Assembly: GCA_900549895.1 (NCBI GenBank)
Contig: URQG01000048.1
Span: forward strand, 1-9,938
DNA length: 9,938 bases
Direction of reading: 5' to 3'
Source of the DNA: an uncultured Lachnobacterium sp.
GTDB taxonomy: Bacteria > Bacillota > Clostridia > Lachnospirales > Lachnospiraceae
Shown here piece after piece: positions 1 to 7,031 of the stretch; position 1 is the first letter of the stretch, and the number at the start of each line of letters is the position of its first letter. The notes below the pieces were generated by a model. It had not been told where the DNA came from, did no database searches, and worked only from the letters and a program-made list of their open reading frames with translations. The translations under genes were made by a program, and so were the position numbers.

Positions 1-41
1 GCGTAAGATCGTCGGCAGCGTCAGATGTGTATAAGAGACAG
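1..41 (+). other. Nextera P5-side adapter (artificial sequence)
   Basis: This is not genomic DNA. Bases 1-8 (GCGTAAGA) match the Nextera i5 index I know as S517. Bases 9-22 (TCGTCGGCAGCGTC) are the Nextera read-1 adapter, and 23-41 (AGATGTGTATAAGAGACAG) are the 19-base Tn5 mosaic end that transposase joins to the insert. Native sequence starts at 42. The adapter and mosaic-end match is exact; the index name is from memory. Confidence 0.99.
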
Positions 42-223
42 GCTTTCTATTGTGCATTTTGTTCATCATCTATGATGATTCTGTGTCCGTTTTCCTTTAC
101 GCTTACACGTTTTCGTATTTTTTATTACTTAATAACGTAATTTCGTCATTTGTCGCTTTGTTCTATTTTTCCGGCCTGTTTTTGTTCAACTTGCCATTTT
201 TGCCTATTTTAAGCCGTTTTATC

Positions 224-252
224 TTGCTTTTTTTCTTTTTTGAGGATATACT
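224..252 (+). promoter_or_regulatory. Candidate sigma-A promoter for the cellobiose phosphorylase gene
   Basis: TTGCTT at 224-229 (weak -35) and TATACT at 247-252 (good -10, one mismatch to TATAAT) are separated by exactly 17 bases. Transcription would begin near 259 and leave a leader of about 140 nt before the ATG at 400. The -35 matches the consensus poorly and the surroundings are very T-rich, so this is a best candidate only. Confidence 0.4.
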
Positions 253-305
253 CATTTGTAAACAAAGTAACTTAATCGTTTTCGCATCAATAAAGTGGAT
301 GCGCA

Positions 306-355
306 ATGAAGCAAGTGCTTTTTAGGAATATTGCTTGTATCTTTATATGAAGCAA
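306..355 (+). repeat. Direct repeat ATGAAGCAA (two copies) flanking an inverted TTGCTT in the leader
   Basis: ATGAAGCAA occurs at 306-314 and 347-355, a 41-base period. TTGCTT at 331-336, between them, can pair with AAGCAA of either copy, so two mutually exclusive 6-bp hairpins are possible in the mRNA leader. The stems are short and AT-rich, so the arrangement may be chance or a regulator site; no known motif is recognised. Confidence 0.35.
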
Positions 356-399
356 AGATTCCATATCAACTTATACAATTTAAAAGGGAGGATAAACAC

Positions 400-2844
400 A
401 TGAAATTTGGATATTTCGATGATGCGAATAAGGAATACGTCATCACTTCTCCGAAGACTCCGCTTCCGTGGATCAACTATCTGGGTTCCGAGAATTTCTT
501 TTCTCTGATCTCCAACACATGCGGAGGCTATAGCTTCTATAAAGATGCTAAGCTGCTTCGTCTGACGAGATACCGTTACAACAATGTTCCTTATGATAGC
601 AACGGACACTACTACTATATTAAAGAAGGAAATACGATCTGGAATCCAGGCTGGATGCCAACCAAGACCGATCTGGACGCTTACGAGTGCCATCACGGTA
701 TGGGTTACTCAACCTTCAAAAGCAGCAAGAATGACCTGCAGGCCGAGTTAACCGCATTTGTTCCGGTCGGTAAAAACTGTGAGATCAATCAGCTTACCTT
801 AACCAATAATGGAAATGCACAGAAAGATTTCTCTGTCTTTTCTTATATTGAGTTCTGCCTCTGGAATGCAATGGACGATATGACCAACTTCCAGCGTAAC
901 TTCTCAACCGGAGAGGTTGAAGTTCACGGATCCGCAATCTACCACAAGACAGAGTACCGTGAACGTCGTAATCACTACGCTTTATACGCTGTCAATGCAC
1001 CCGTAGACGGATTCGATACCGATCGTGATTCTTTCCTCGGAGCTTACGGTGAGAATTCAGCACCGGAAGTCGTGGTATCCGGCGAATCCAAGAATTCGAT
1101 TGCCAGTGGATGGGCACCGGTTGGTTCTCACCACCTGAAAGTTTCTCTCGCACCTGGCGAATCCAAAACTTTTGTATTCATTCTTGCTTATATTGAGAAT
1201 CCGGTTGAAGAAAAATGGATTGGACCTGCAGAGGATGGCAAGATCAATCGCACACGCGCTGAGGCATTAATGAAAGAGTTTGACTCCAAGGAGAAATCCG
1301 AAGCGGCTCTTGCAGAATTAAAAGAGTATTGGAACAAACTTCTGTCCCACTTCACCGTATCTTCTTCTGAAGAGAAGCTTGACCGTATGGTCAATGTATG
1401 GCATCAGTACCAGTGTATGGTTACCTTCAACATGAGCCGTTCCGCTTCCTACTTCGAGTCAGGTATCGGACGTGGTATGGGATTTAGAGATTCCTGCCAG
1501 GATCTGCTTGGATTCGTACATCTGATTCCGGACCGTGCAAGAGAACGTATTTTGGATATCGCTGCTACTCAGTTCGAAGATGGCAGCGCTTATCATCAGT
1601 ATCAGCCACTTACCAAAAAAGGTAACTCCGATATTGGAAGCGGATTCAACGATGATCCTCTTTGGTTGATTGCAGGTACTGCAGCATATATTAAGGAGAC
1701 CGGTGATTACACGATTCTTGATGAGCAGACACCATACGACAGTGATCCATCCAAGGCTACTGATTTCATGGAACACCTTCGTCGTTCCTTCCACTATACG
1801 ATCGATCATCTCGGACCGCATAAGCTTCCATTGATCGGACGTGCCGACTGGAACGACTGTCTGAACTTAAACTGCTTCTCGACCGAACCTGGTGAATCCT
1901 TCCAGACATTTGGTCCTTCCGAAGGTCCAAATGCAGAGTCTGTATTTATCGCAGGTATGTTCGTTCGTTATGGTAAAGATTACGTGGAGATCTGTCGTCA
2001 CAGAGGACTCGAGGATGAAGCAAAGCTCGCCGAGGATGCAATCGCCGAGATGGAGAAGACCGTATTGGATGCCGGATGGGACGGAGAATGGTTCCTTCGT
2101 GCATACGATCACTACAAAAACAAGATTGGTTCAAAAGAATGTGAAGATGGTAAGATCTTTATCGAGCCACAGGGCTTCTGCGTCATGGCTGAAATCGGCT
2201 TAAAAGAAGGCAACTGCCTGAAGGCTATGGAATCTGTCGAAAAGTATCTCGATACAAAATACGGCATTGTTCTTCTTCAGCCTCCTTATCATAAATATCA
2301 TGTTGAACTCGGTGAAATTTCTTCTTATCCACCGGGATATAAGGAAAATGCCGGCATCTTCTGTCACAACAATCCATGGATCTCCATTGCAGAGACCGTA
2401 GTCGGACGTGGCAACCGTGCTTGGCAGGTATACACCAGAACCTGTCCTGCATATATTGAAGATATCAGTGAGATTCACCGCACTGAGCCTTATGTATATT
2501 CGCAGATGATCGCCGGAAAAGATGCTCCAAACTTCGGAGAAGCCAAGAACAGCTGGCTAACCGGTACTGCCGCATGGACTTTCCTTGATGTATCCCAGTA
2601 CATCCTCGGAATCCGTCCGGATTATGACGGACTGACGGTGGATCCTTGTATTCCATCTTCTCTAGATGGTTTTGAAGCAAAACGTGATTTCCGTGGTGTG
2701 ACTTACCACATCAGTGTAAAAAACCCGAACCACGTGGAAAAAGGCGTAGCTTCTATGACGGTTGACGGTGTTGCTGTAGACGGTAATACCATTCCTCTTC
2801 CGGATGGCAAGAGTGATGTCACTGTCGAAGTAATTATGGGCTAA
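400..2844 (+). CDS. cepA: Cellobiose phosphorylase, glycoside hydrolase family GH94
   Basis: Catalyses cellobiose + phosphate <-> alpha-glucose 1-phosphate + glucose in the cytoplasm, saving one ATP compared with hydrolysis. The 814-residue protein has no signal peptide and matches clostridial cellobiose phosphorylase along its whole length (Clostridium thermocellum enzyme about 811 aa), including the start MKFGYFDDANKEYV and the end VEVIMG. The N-terminal beta-sandwich is roughly 1-290, the (alpha/alpha)6 barrel about 330-730, then a small C-terminal beta domain. Visible active-site elements are R358 and D364 in GRGMGFRD (glucose donor site), D486 in RADWNDCLN (general acid, counterpart of Asp490 of the Cellvibrio gilvus enzyme), and H656 plus T721-G722 (phosphate site). 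C366 stands where I recall Asn in C. thermocellum. The ATG at 400 is chosen for GGGAGG 8 bases upstream; a longer TTG-started frame from 331 lacks this. It is monocistronic and ends in a hairpin. Activity on longer cellodextrins is not excluded. Confidence 0.97.
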   Translation: MKFGYFDDANKEYVITSPKTPLPWINYLGSENFFSLISNTCGGYSFYKDAKLLRLTRYRYNNVPYDSNGHYYYIKEGNTIWNPGWMPTKTDLDAYECHHGMGYSTFKSSKNDLQAELTAFVPVGKNCEINQLTLTNNGNAQKDFSVFSYIEFCLWNAMDDMTNFQRNFSTGEVEVHGSAIYHKTEYRERRNHYALYAVNAPVDGFDTDRDSFLGAYGENSAPEVVVSGESKNSIASGWAPVGSHHLKVSLAPGESKTFVFILAYIENPVEEKWIGPAEDGKINRTRAEALMKEFDSKEKSEAALAELKEYWNKLLSHFTVSSSEEKLDRMVNVWHQYQCMVTFNMSRSASYFESGIGRGMGFRDSCQDLLGFVHLIPDRARERILDIAATQFEDGSAYHQYQPLTKKGNSDIGSGFNDDPLWLIAGTAAYIKETGDYTILDEQTPYDSDPSKATDFMEHLRRSFHYTIDHLGPHKLPLIGRADWNDCLNLNCFSTEPGESFQTFGPSEGPNAESVFIAGMFVRYGKDYVEICRHRGLEDEAKLAEDAIAEMEKTVLDAGWDGEWFLRAYDHYKNKIGSKECEDGKIFIEPQGFCVMAEIGLKEGNCLKAMESVEKYLDTKYGIVLLQPPYHKYHVELGEISSYPPGYKENAGIFCHNNPWISIAETVVGRGNRAWQVYTRTCPAYIEDISEIHRTEPYVYSQMIAGKDAPNFGEAKNSWLTGTAAWTFLDVSQYILGIRPDYDGLTVDPCIPSSLDGFEAKRDFRGVTYHISVKNPNHVEKGVASMTVDGVAVDGNTIPLPDGKSDVTVEVIMG

Positions 2845-2875
2845 TTCTTCTTTTTATTAAATTTCCTTCCCTAAA

Positions 2876-2915
2876 ATGGGGTGCCGCACAATTTGTGTGG
2901 CACCCCATCTCTTTT
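2876..2915 (+). terminator. Intrinsic terminator of the phosphorylase gene, possibly bidirectional
   Basis: A 15-bp stem pairs 2876-2890 with 2894-2908 around the 3-base loop ATT, followed by the T-rich CTCTTTT. In plus-strand RNA every position pairs, one as G-U (2886 with 2898). In minus-strand RNA that position becomes a C-A mismatch and only TTT follows, so the hairpin should work best for the phosphorylase gene. It lies in the 105-base convergent gap, where it is also the only visible terminator for the chemoreceptor gene. Confidence 0.85.
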
Positions 2916-2949
2916 CTATCTTCAATGATCTTTCCGGTCTTACGGATAC

Positions 2950-4761
2950 TTATTCGAAGCTTTCCTCATCCGTGTTCTCATGCCCCATCAATTTAAACTT
3001 TCCGACAAGTGTTTTAAGCTCATCTGACTGTGCCGAAAGCTGCTGACTCGTTGCCGAAGTTTCTTCCGCCGAAGCTGAATTACTCTGCACAACAGAAGAA
3101 ATCTGCTCAATTCCCTGTTCTACCTGGCGAAGCATATCTGCCTGCTCTCTGGAGGACTCACTGGATCCCTTTGCAGTATCCGCAAATCGGTTCATCGTCT
3201 CAAGAATCTGGTTTAATGCTTCCACCGTCTTCTCCGTGATCACATTTCCGTTTTCAACTTCCTGAAGCGACTTTCCTAAAAGATCTCTGGTATTGACAGC
3301 AGCTCTGGCGCTGTCTCCCGCAAGCTTGCCGATCTGTTCCGCAACCACTGCAAATCCCCTTCCGGCTTCTCCTGCACGCGCCGCTTCAATGGAAGCATTC
3401 AGCGACAGAAGATTGGTCTGTTCCGCAATATCTTCGATCGATCCAATGATATTCTGGATTTCCTTCGATGTCGCATCGATTCTCTGCATCGCCTCTGTCA
3501 GTCTTTCCAGATCCTCGCGGCTTTGTCCTGCATGTTCTGCGGCTTCCCTTACCGTTTCATAAGATTTCTCTGCGGCTGCCGCATTATTATTCGCAACCTC
3601 TGTAATATTCTCAACCGTAGCTGTCAGTTCTTCCACCGCACCGGCCTGATCCGTTGCCCCCTCCGCAAGTGCCTGTGCACCGCAGGATAACTGTCCGGAA
3701 CCCTGTGCGACCTGTTCGGAAGCGACATTGATCTGCTCTAACGTGTCGCTCATCTGGCTTCCGAGCTGATGCATCGATTCAAACTGCTCCACAAAAGAGC
3801 CGACATATTTACTCTTGTTATCTTCCGATATCGTAAAATCTCCATTTGCCATCTGGTCCAGCAGCACTCCCGTATCCTCTACCATCGCATGAAGCGTCGC
3901 ACACGCATCCTTGAAATCATTTGCCAGCTGACCAAGTTCATCCGGCGATTCATACGTGATATCCACATCCAGATTGCCGGCTTTCAGATCAGCAGATGCC
4001 TTCTGGATCTGTTTGATCGGACGGAGCATATTTTTCGTGATTGCCTTTCTGATTACGATTGAGAAATTCAGGCTCACCACACCAAGAACCACCATCAGAA
4101 TGATCGATCCGATTCCGGTAGTGCGTGCCGCACGATACTGAGTCGTTGCCTCTTGTGTCGCATTATCTCCGATGATTACCAGCTTATTCTGAACCGAAAC
4201 CAATGCATTATTATAATCACCGTTAAAAATTACAAGTGCCTTTGCTTTTTCCCTCTGCTTCGCAAGTTCCATCAATTGTGCCCGGATATCTTCCATCTCA
4301 CTTACCGCCTGCTGCAGATCATCTACTGCCGTCCGATCCGCATAGGATTGCCTGAGTTCTTCCACATTGCTTTCCACTTTCTGTGCCGCCTGGTCCGCGG
4401 CACTCAGATAGGATTGTGCCGCACCTGTATTATCCACCGTCAGAGCCCACAGAATATTCTTGCTCATCAGCTGTACATCCTTGCGGATCTCCATTTGTGT
4501 CACGCTACTCATATAGGCCTCTTCATAGAATTTCTTCGTATCAGCATTCATTAGAATGATTGCAATAAAGGCCATCAGCATCGCAAACATAAAGGTTACG
4601 ATTACCGTTCCGAACGCATACTTTAACTTGTCTCCAACTTTCTTCTTTCGATAGAATTCCTCCATTCCACTCTTTGCTTTTGTGACTTTTTTCTTTCTTG
4701 CAGTCTTAGCCATCTTATCAGGCTTAATCCGCTTGCTTTTGTTCGCATCTGTACCCTTCAT
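2950..4761 (-). CDS. Methyl-accepting chemotaxis protein (transmembrane chemoreceptor)
   Basis: Inner-membrane chemoreceptor of 603 residues that would signal through CheA/CheW to bias flagellar rotation. It starts with an unusually long, very basic cytoplasmic tail (about 1-46, many Lys/Arg). Membrane helix 1 is about 48-72, an external mostly helical sensor domain of about 140 residues spans 73-213 (four-helix-bundle type by appearance), and helix 2 is about 215-237. A HAMP domain follows (about 238-290, with P248 and DELGQL 274-279), then a second, divergent HAMP-like stretch (about 293-340, with ANGDFTI). The CheA/CheW-binding hairpin tip is at about 440-481, with EQTNLLSLNASIEAARAGE and GRGFAVVA. 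EE pairs at 377-378 and 566-567 (SASAEETSAT) are probable methylation sites. There is no C-terminal NWETF-type tether. The ligand is unknown. A TATAAT-type promoter lies just upstream; the ATG at 4761 has a purine-rich AGGGAGAAGAAG before it, at rather long spacing. Confidence 0.94.
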   Translation of the reverse strand: MKGTDANKSKRIKPDKMAKTARKKKVTKAKSGMEEFYRKKKVGDKLKYAFGTVIVTFMFAMLMAFIAIILMNADTKKFYEEAYMSSVTQMEIRKDVQLMSKNILWALTVDNTGAAQSYLSAADQAAQKVESNVEELRQSYADRTAVDDLQQAVSEMEDIRAQLMELAKQREKAKALVIFNGDYNNALVSVQNKLVIIGDNATQEATTQYRAARTTGIGSIILMVVLGVVSLNFSIVIRKAITKNMLRPIKQIQKASADLKAGNLDVDITYESPDELGQLANDFKDACATLHAMVEDTGVLLDQMANGDFTISEDNKSKYVGSFVEQFESMHQLGSQMSDTLEQINVASEQVAQGSGQLSCGAQALAEGATDQAGAVEELTATVENITEVANNNAAAAEKSYETVREAAEHAGQSREDLERLTEAMQRIDATSKEIQNIIGSIEDIAEQTNLLSLNASIEAARAGEAGRGFAVVAEQIGKLAGDSARAAVNTRDLLGKSLQEVENGNVITEKTVEALNQILETMNRFADTAKGSSESSREQADMLRQVEQGIEQISSVVQSNSASAEETSATSQQLSAQSDELKTLVGKFKLMGHENTDEESFE

Positions 4762-4797
4762 ATGACCACTTCTTCTCCCTTTTAAAATGATACTTTT

Positions 4798-4826
4798 ATT
4801 ATACGTTCATAACCCCAAATTAGCAA
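4798..4826 (-). promoter_or_regulatory. Sigma-A promoter of the chemoreceptor gene
   Basis: Read on the minus strand, TTGCTA (4826-4821) and a perfect TATAAT (4803-4798) are 17 bases apart, placing the transcript start near 4791 and a leader of about 30 nt before the ATG. No flagellar sigma-28 pattern (TAAA-N15-GCCGATAA) is seen. The gene therefore appears to be transcribed separately from the transporter operon, which ends upstream of it at its own terminator. Confidence 0.7.
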
Positions 4827-4850
4827 TGATATAACTTTATATTTCGACAT

Positions 4851-4894
4851 AAAAAATGTCTGCTTTTGTACTTGTTTCGGCAAAAGCAGACATT
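4851..4894 (-). terminator. Intrinsic terminator of the sugar ABC transporter operon
   Basis: A perfect 14-bp inverted repeat (4855-4868 with 4881-4894, arms AATGTCTGCTTTTG and CAAAAGCAGACATT) with a 12-base loop lies 18 bases past the last permease stop codon. On the minus strand it is followed by a run of T's (plus-strand A's from 4856 down to 4851). This is a classical Rho-independent terminator that insulates the downstream chemoreceptor gene. Confidence 0.9.
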
Positions 4895-4912
4895 CTTTAA
4901 ATATGAGTACTA

Positions 4913-5935
4913 CTAACCTCTTTTTTTACGTGCGAGGACAACACTTTGAATTACGAGGAACAGGCAAAGCATTGCTGCAATGGTAATTCCTGTCCACCAG
5001 GCCTGATCAAGGCCTGCAGATGAAACGATATTCTGAATAGTACTAAGTGAAAGTACTCCGAAAAATGTTCCGATAATATTGCCGACACCACCTGTCAATA
5101 GAGTTCCTCCGATAATGGAAGAAGCAATTGCATTCATTTCCATACCACTTGCATGTGTTGCCGCTCCGGAACCAACATGCAGGAAATATACATAACCTGC
5201 GATGCCAGCCAGAAGTCCGCTCAAAAGATGCGCCAGGAATCTTGTCTTCTTGACATTGATACCAAGCATCAATGCACTCTGACGATTGCCGCCGACCGCG
5301 TAAAATGAACGGCCAAGCTTTGTCCAGCGAAGTAACACAAACATGATAATTACAATCAGGATTGCAACAATCACACCAATCTCAACGTATGCATTGACAT
5401 ATTTTCCGATGCGGTTTACCGATCCCATTCCCGGTACAATTACACGTGTATCTTTCAGTTTTACAAAAGCCTCATTCTGCACGTTGAACGGATCTGTATG
5501 CACGATCGATGTCATGCCTCGTGCAAAGAACATTCCAGCAAGTGTTACGATAAACGGCTGGATATCCAGATATGCTACCAGAAATCCCTGTACCAGTCCG
5601 AATGCGAGTCCGATTCCCAGAGCGATTAAAAGCGAAACAAATACGTTTCCACCCATAAAATCCAGGTATACTGCGCAGCACATGCTGACTAATGCAACCA
5701 CACCACCAACAGAAATATCAATGCTTCCTGTGATCATGACAAGACTGAGTCCGCACGCTGTAATGATCAATGCGCCATTTGCATTTAAAATGTTAAAGAA
5801 TGTCTGCGGCTTTAAGAATCCGCCGCCCTCGAAAATCATTGCTCCAATATACATTAAGAAGAATACTACGATCGTGATGGTCAAAAGCAGGTTGGCATCC
5901 GAAAGAGATAATTTTTTTAAAGATTTTGATTTCAT
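4913..5935 (-). CDS. yjfF: Sugar ABC transporter permease, YjfF-like (CUT2 family)
   Basis: One of two dissimilar membrane subunits forming the channel of the transporter encoded just upstream; 340 residues, strongly hydrophobic, about 8-10 membrane segments. Landmarks of the RbsC/YtfT/YjfF class are GSIDISVG (70-77), QPFIVTLAGMFFARGM (126-141), FYAVGGN (211-217) followed by the cytoplasmic loop to the ATPase, and IGGTLLTGGVGN (275-286). The conserved blocks follow E. coli YjfF closely (ITLAGMFFLRG, AIGGN, VIGGTLLSGGVG, SWWTKIAIG as I recall it) rather than YtfT. The start at 5935 has AAAGGAGGT 8 bases upstream and lies 1 base after the preceding permease stop, so translation is probably coupled. 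It is the last gene of the operon. Substrate specificity cannot be read from the permease. Confidence 0.93.
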   Translation of the reverse strand: MKSKSLKKLSLSDANLLLTITIVVFFLMYIGAMIFEGGGFLKPQTFFNILNANGALIITACGLSLVMITGSIDISVGGVVALVSMCCAVYLDFMGGNVFVSLLIALGIGLAFGLVQGFLVAYLDIQPFIVTLAGMFFARGMTSIVHTDPFNVQNEAFVKLKDTRVIVPGMGSVNRIGKYVNAYVEIGVIVAILIVIIMFVLLRWTKLGRSFYAVGGNRQSALMLGINVKKTRFLAHLLSGLLAGIAGYVYFLHVGSGAATHASGMEMNAIASSIIGGTLLTGGVGNIIGTFFGVLSLSTIQNIVSSAGLDQAWWTGITIAAMLCLFLVIQSVVLARKKRG

Positions 5936-5936
5936 A

Positions 5937-7031
5937 TTAGCCTACCTCCTTTGCATTTTTAACCTTCATCTTTTGTGAGAAGGCTGCAAATTTTTCTCTC
6001 ACCACCGGAGCACTGATTACAACCAGAATGATGACAACGATTGCCTTGTAAGCTGAGATTGCTTCTGATTTAACATTGAGCTTGTACAGTGTAGTGGTCA
6101 AAAACTGAATAACATATGCGCCTAAAATAGATGCCGCAAGATTAAATTTTCCGCCGCTTAAAGAGTTTCCGCCAAGCGCTACGGCAAGGATTGCATCCAT
6201 CTCGATGTCTTTTGCAATAACAGAATAGTTAATGGTCGAAATACGGCTTACTTTAATGAGCGCTGCTACCGCTACACAAAGACCAAGGATTACAAAGCTT
6301 ATAAATTTGATGAATGCAGGGTTCAATCCGTTTAAGCGGGATGAACTTTCATTGATGCCGACTGCCTGTGTATACAACCCAAGGTTCGTAAACTTCATAA
6401 CCAGTGCAACCACAATGACACACGCCAATGCAATAAAGAATGGAGTCGGGATTGGGATACCCGGAATAAATCCACCGAAGTATCCGAAAGAAGGATCACT
6501 GATAACCGGGAGTTCGTTATTGTTGATCCATGCCGCGATCGAACGGCCTGCTGTATACAGGATTAATGTTGCGACCATCGGCTGTATTTTAAATCCCGCC
6601 ACCAATATTCCGTTGAATGCTCCAAAAAGCATTGCAACGACACAACTTACCAGAAATGCCACGATAATCGGTGCCTGTAACTGATCCGGACGTGAATTGC
6701 TTCCGCACAGCACGCGTAAGATAACGGAACCGGCGATTGCAATGCCTGCTCCAACGGAGATATCCTGTCCACCGGAAGCCGCTGTAACAAGTGTCATTCC
6801 GATTGCGAGGATGGCAAGTTCCGAGCCATAATCCAGGATTGTAATCAGATATCCGGATAATACATGATTTCCGGAACTATTTACATCGAGTGTAATTTTG
6901 TAAAATGACGGATCTGCAATCAGATTAAATACCGCCAGCAGCAACAATGCTGCAATTGGAATCAGGATTTGCTTTCCGCTCAGCATATCCATGATACTTT
7001 TCTTCTTTGTTAATGATTGTGTTTTAGGCAT
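5937..7031 (-). CDS. ytfT: Sugar ABC transporter permease, YtfT-like (CUT2 family)
   Basis: First of the two channel-forming membrane subunits; 364 residues with about 8-10 membrane helices. Family landmarks are LAIGMTLVTAASGGQDISVG (75-94), FKIQPMVATLILYTAGRSIA (147-166), AVGIN (223-227) at the ATPase-contact loop, and EMDAILAVALGGNSLSGGKFN (277-297). These match E. coli YtfT block by block, although Gln89 replaces the Ile of the usual GIDLSVG. The ATG at 7031 is chosen because a full GGAGGTGA (7047-7040) sits 8 bases upstream; the earlier in-frame TTG at 7052 has none. The gene overlaps the ATPase stop codon by 8 bases (ATGCCTAA), implying translational coupling and equimolar synthesis. An 8-9 residue basic tail follows the last helix. 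Confidence 0.93.
   Translation of the reverse strand: MPKTQSLTKKKSIMDMLSGKQILIPIAALLLLAVFNLIADPSFYKITLDVNSSGNHVLSGYLITILDYGSELAILAIGMTLVTAASGGQDISVGAGIAIAGSVILRVLCGSNSRPDQLQAPIIVAFLVSCVVAMLFGAFNGILVAGFKIQPMVATLILYTAGRSIAAWINNNELPVISDPSFGYFGGFIPGIPIPTPFFIALACVIVVALVMKFTNLGLYTQAVGINESSSRLNGLNPAFIKFISFVILGLCVAVAALIKVSRISTINYSVIAKDIEMDAILAVALGGNSLSGGKFNLAASILGAYVIQFLTTTLYKLNVKSEAISAYKAIVVIILVVISAPVVREKFAAFSQKMKVKNAKEVG

Larger units (their letters stand above)
42..399 (+). other. AT-rich leader region without a gene, upstream of cellobiose phosphorylase
   Basis: This 358-base stretch is strongly T-rich on the plus strand between about 100 and 245. The only long reading frame (50-325) begins with TTG, has no ribosome binding site and encodes a low-complexity Phe/Leu/Ile/Ser-rich peptide, so I do not call it. 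The region holds one plausible promoter (224-252), a 9-base direct repeat (306-314 and 347-355) and the phosphorylase ribosome binding site GGGAGG at 386-391. No tRNA, riboswitch or upstream gene end is recognisable. The leader is cut at 42 by the library end, so elements further upstream are missing. Confidence 0.6.

Noticed and set aside
65..79. Small hairpin ATCATC-TAT-GATGAT near the left end
   Set aside because: Six AT-rich base pairs without a T-run; expected by chance and too weak for a terminator.
50..325. Open frame of 91 codons on the plus strand upstream of the phosphorylase gene
   Set aside because: TTG start without a ribosome binding site, low-complexity hydrophobic translation of T-rich DNA, and a start only 9 bases inside the adapter junction.
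5343..5978. 211-codon open frame on the plus strand, opposite the permease genes
   Set aside because: Antisense shadow of two clearly conserved permease genes; no ribosome binding site and no recognisable protein family.
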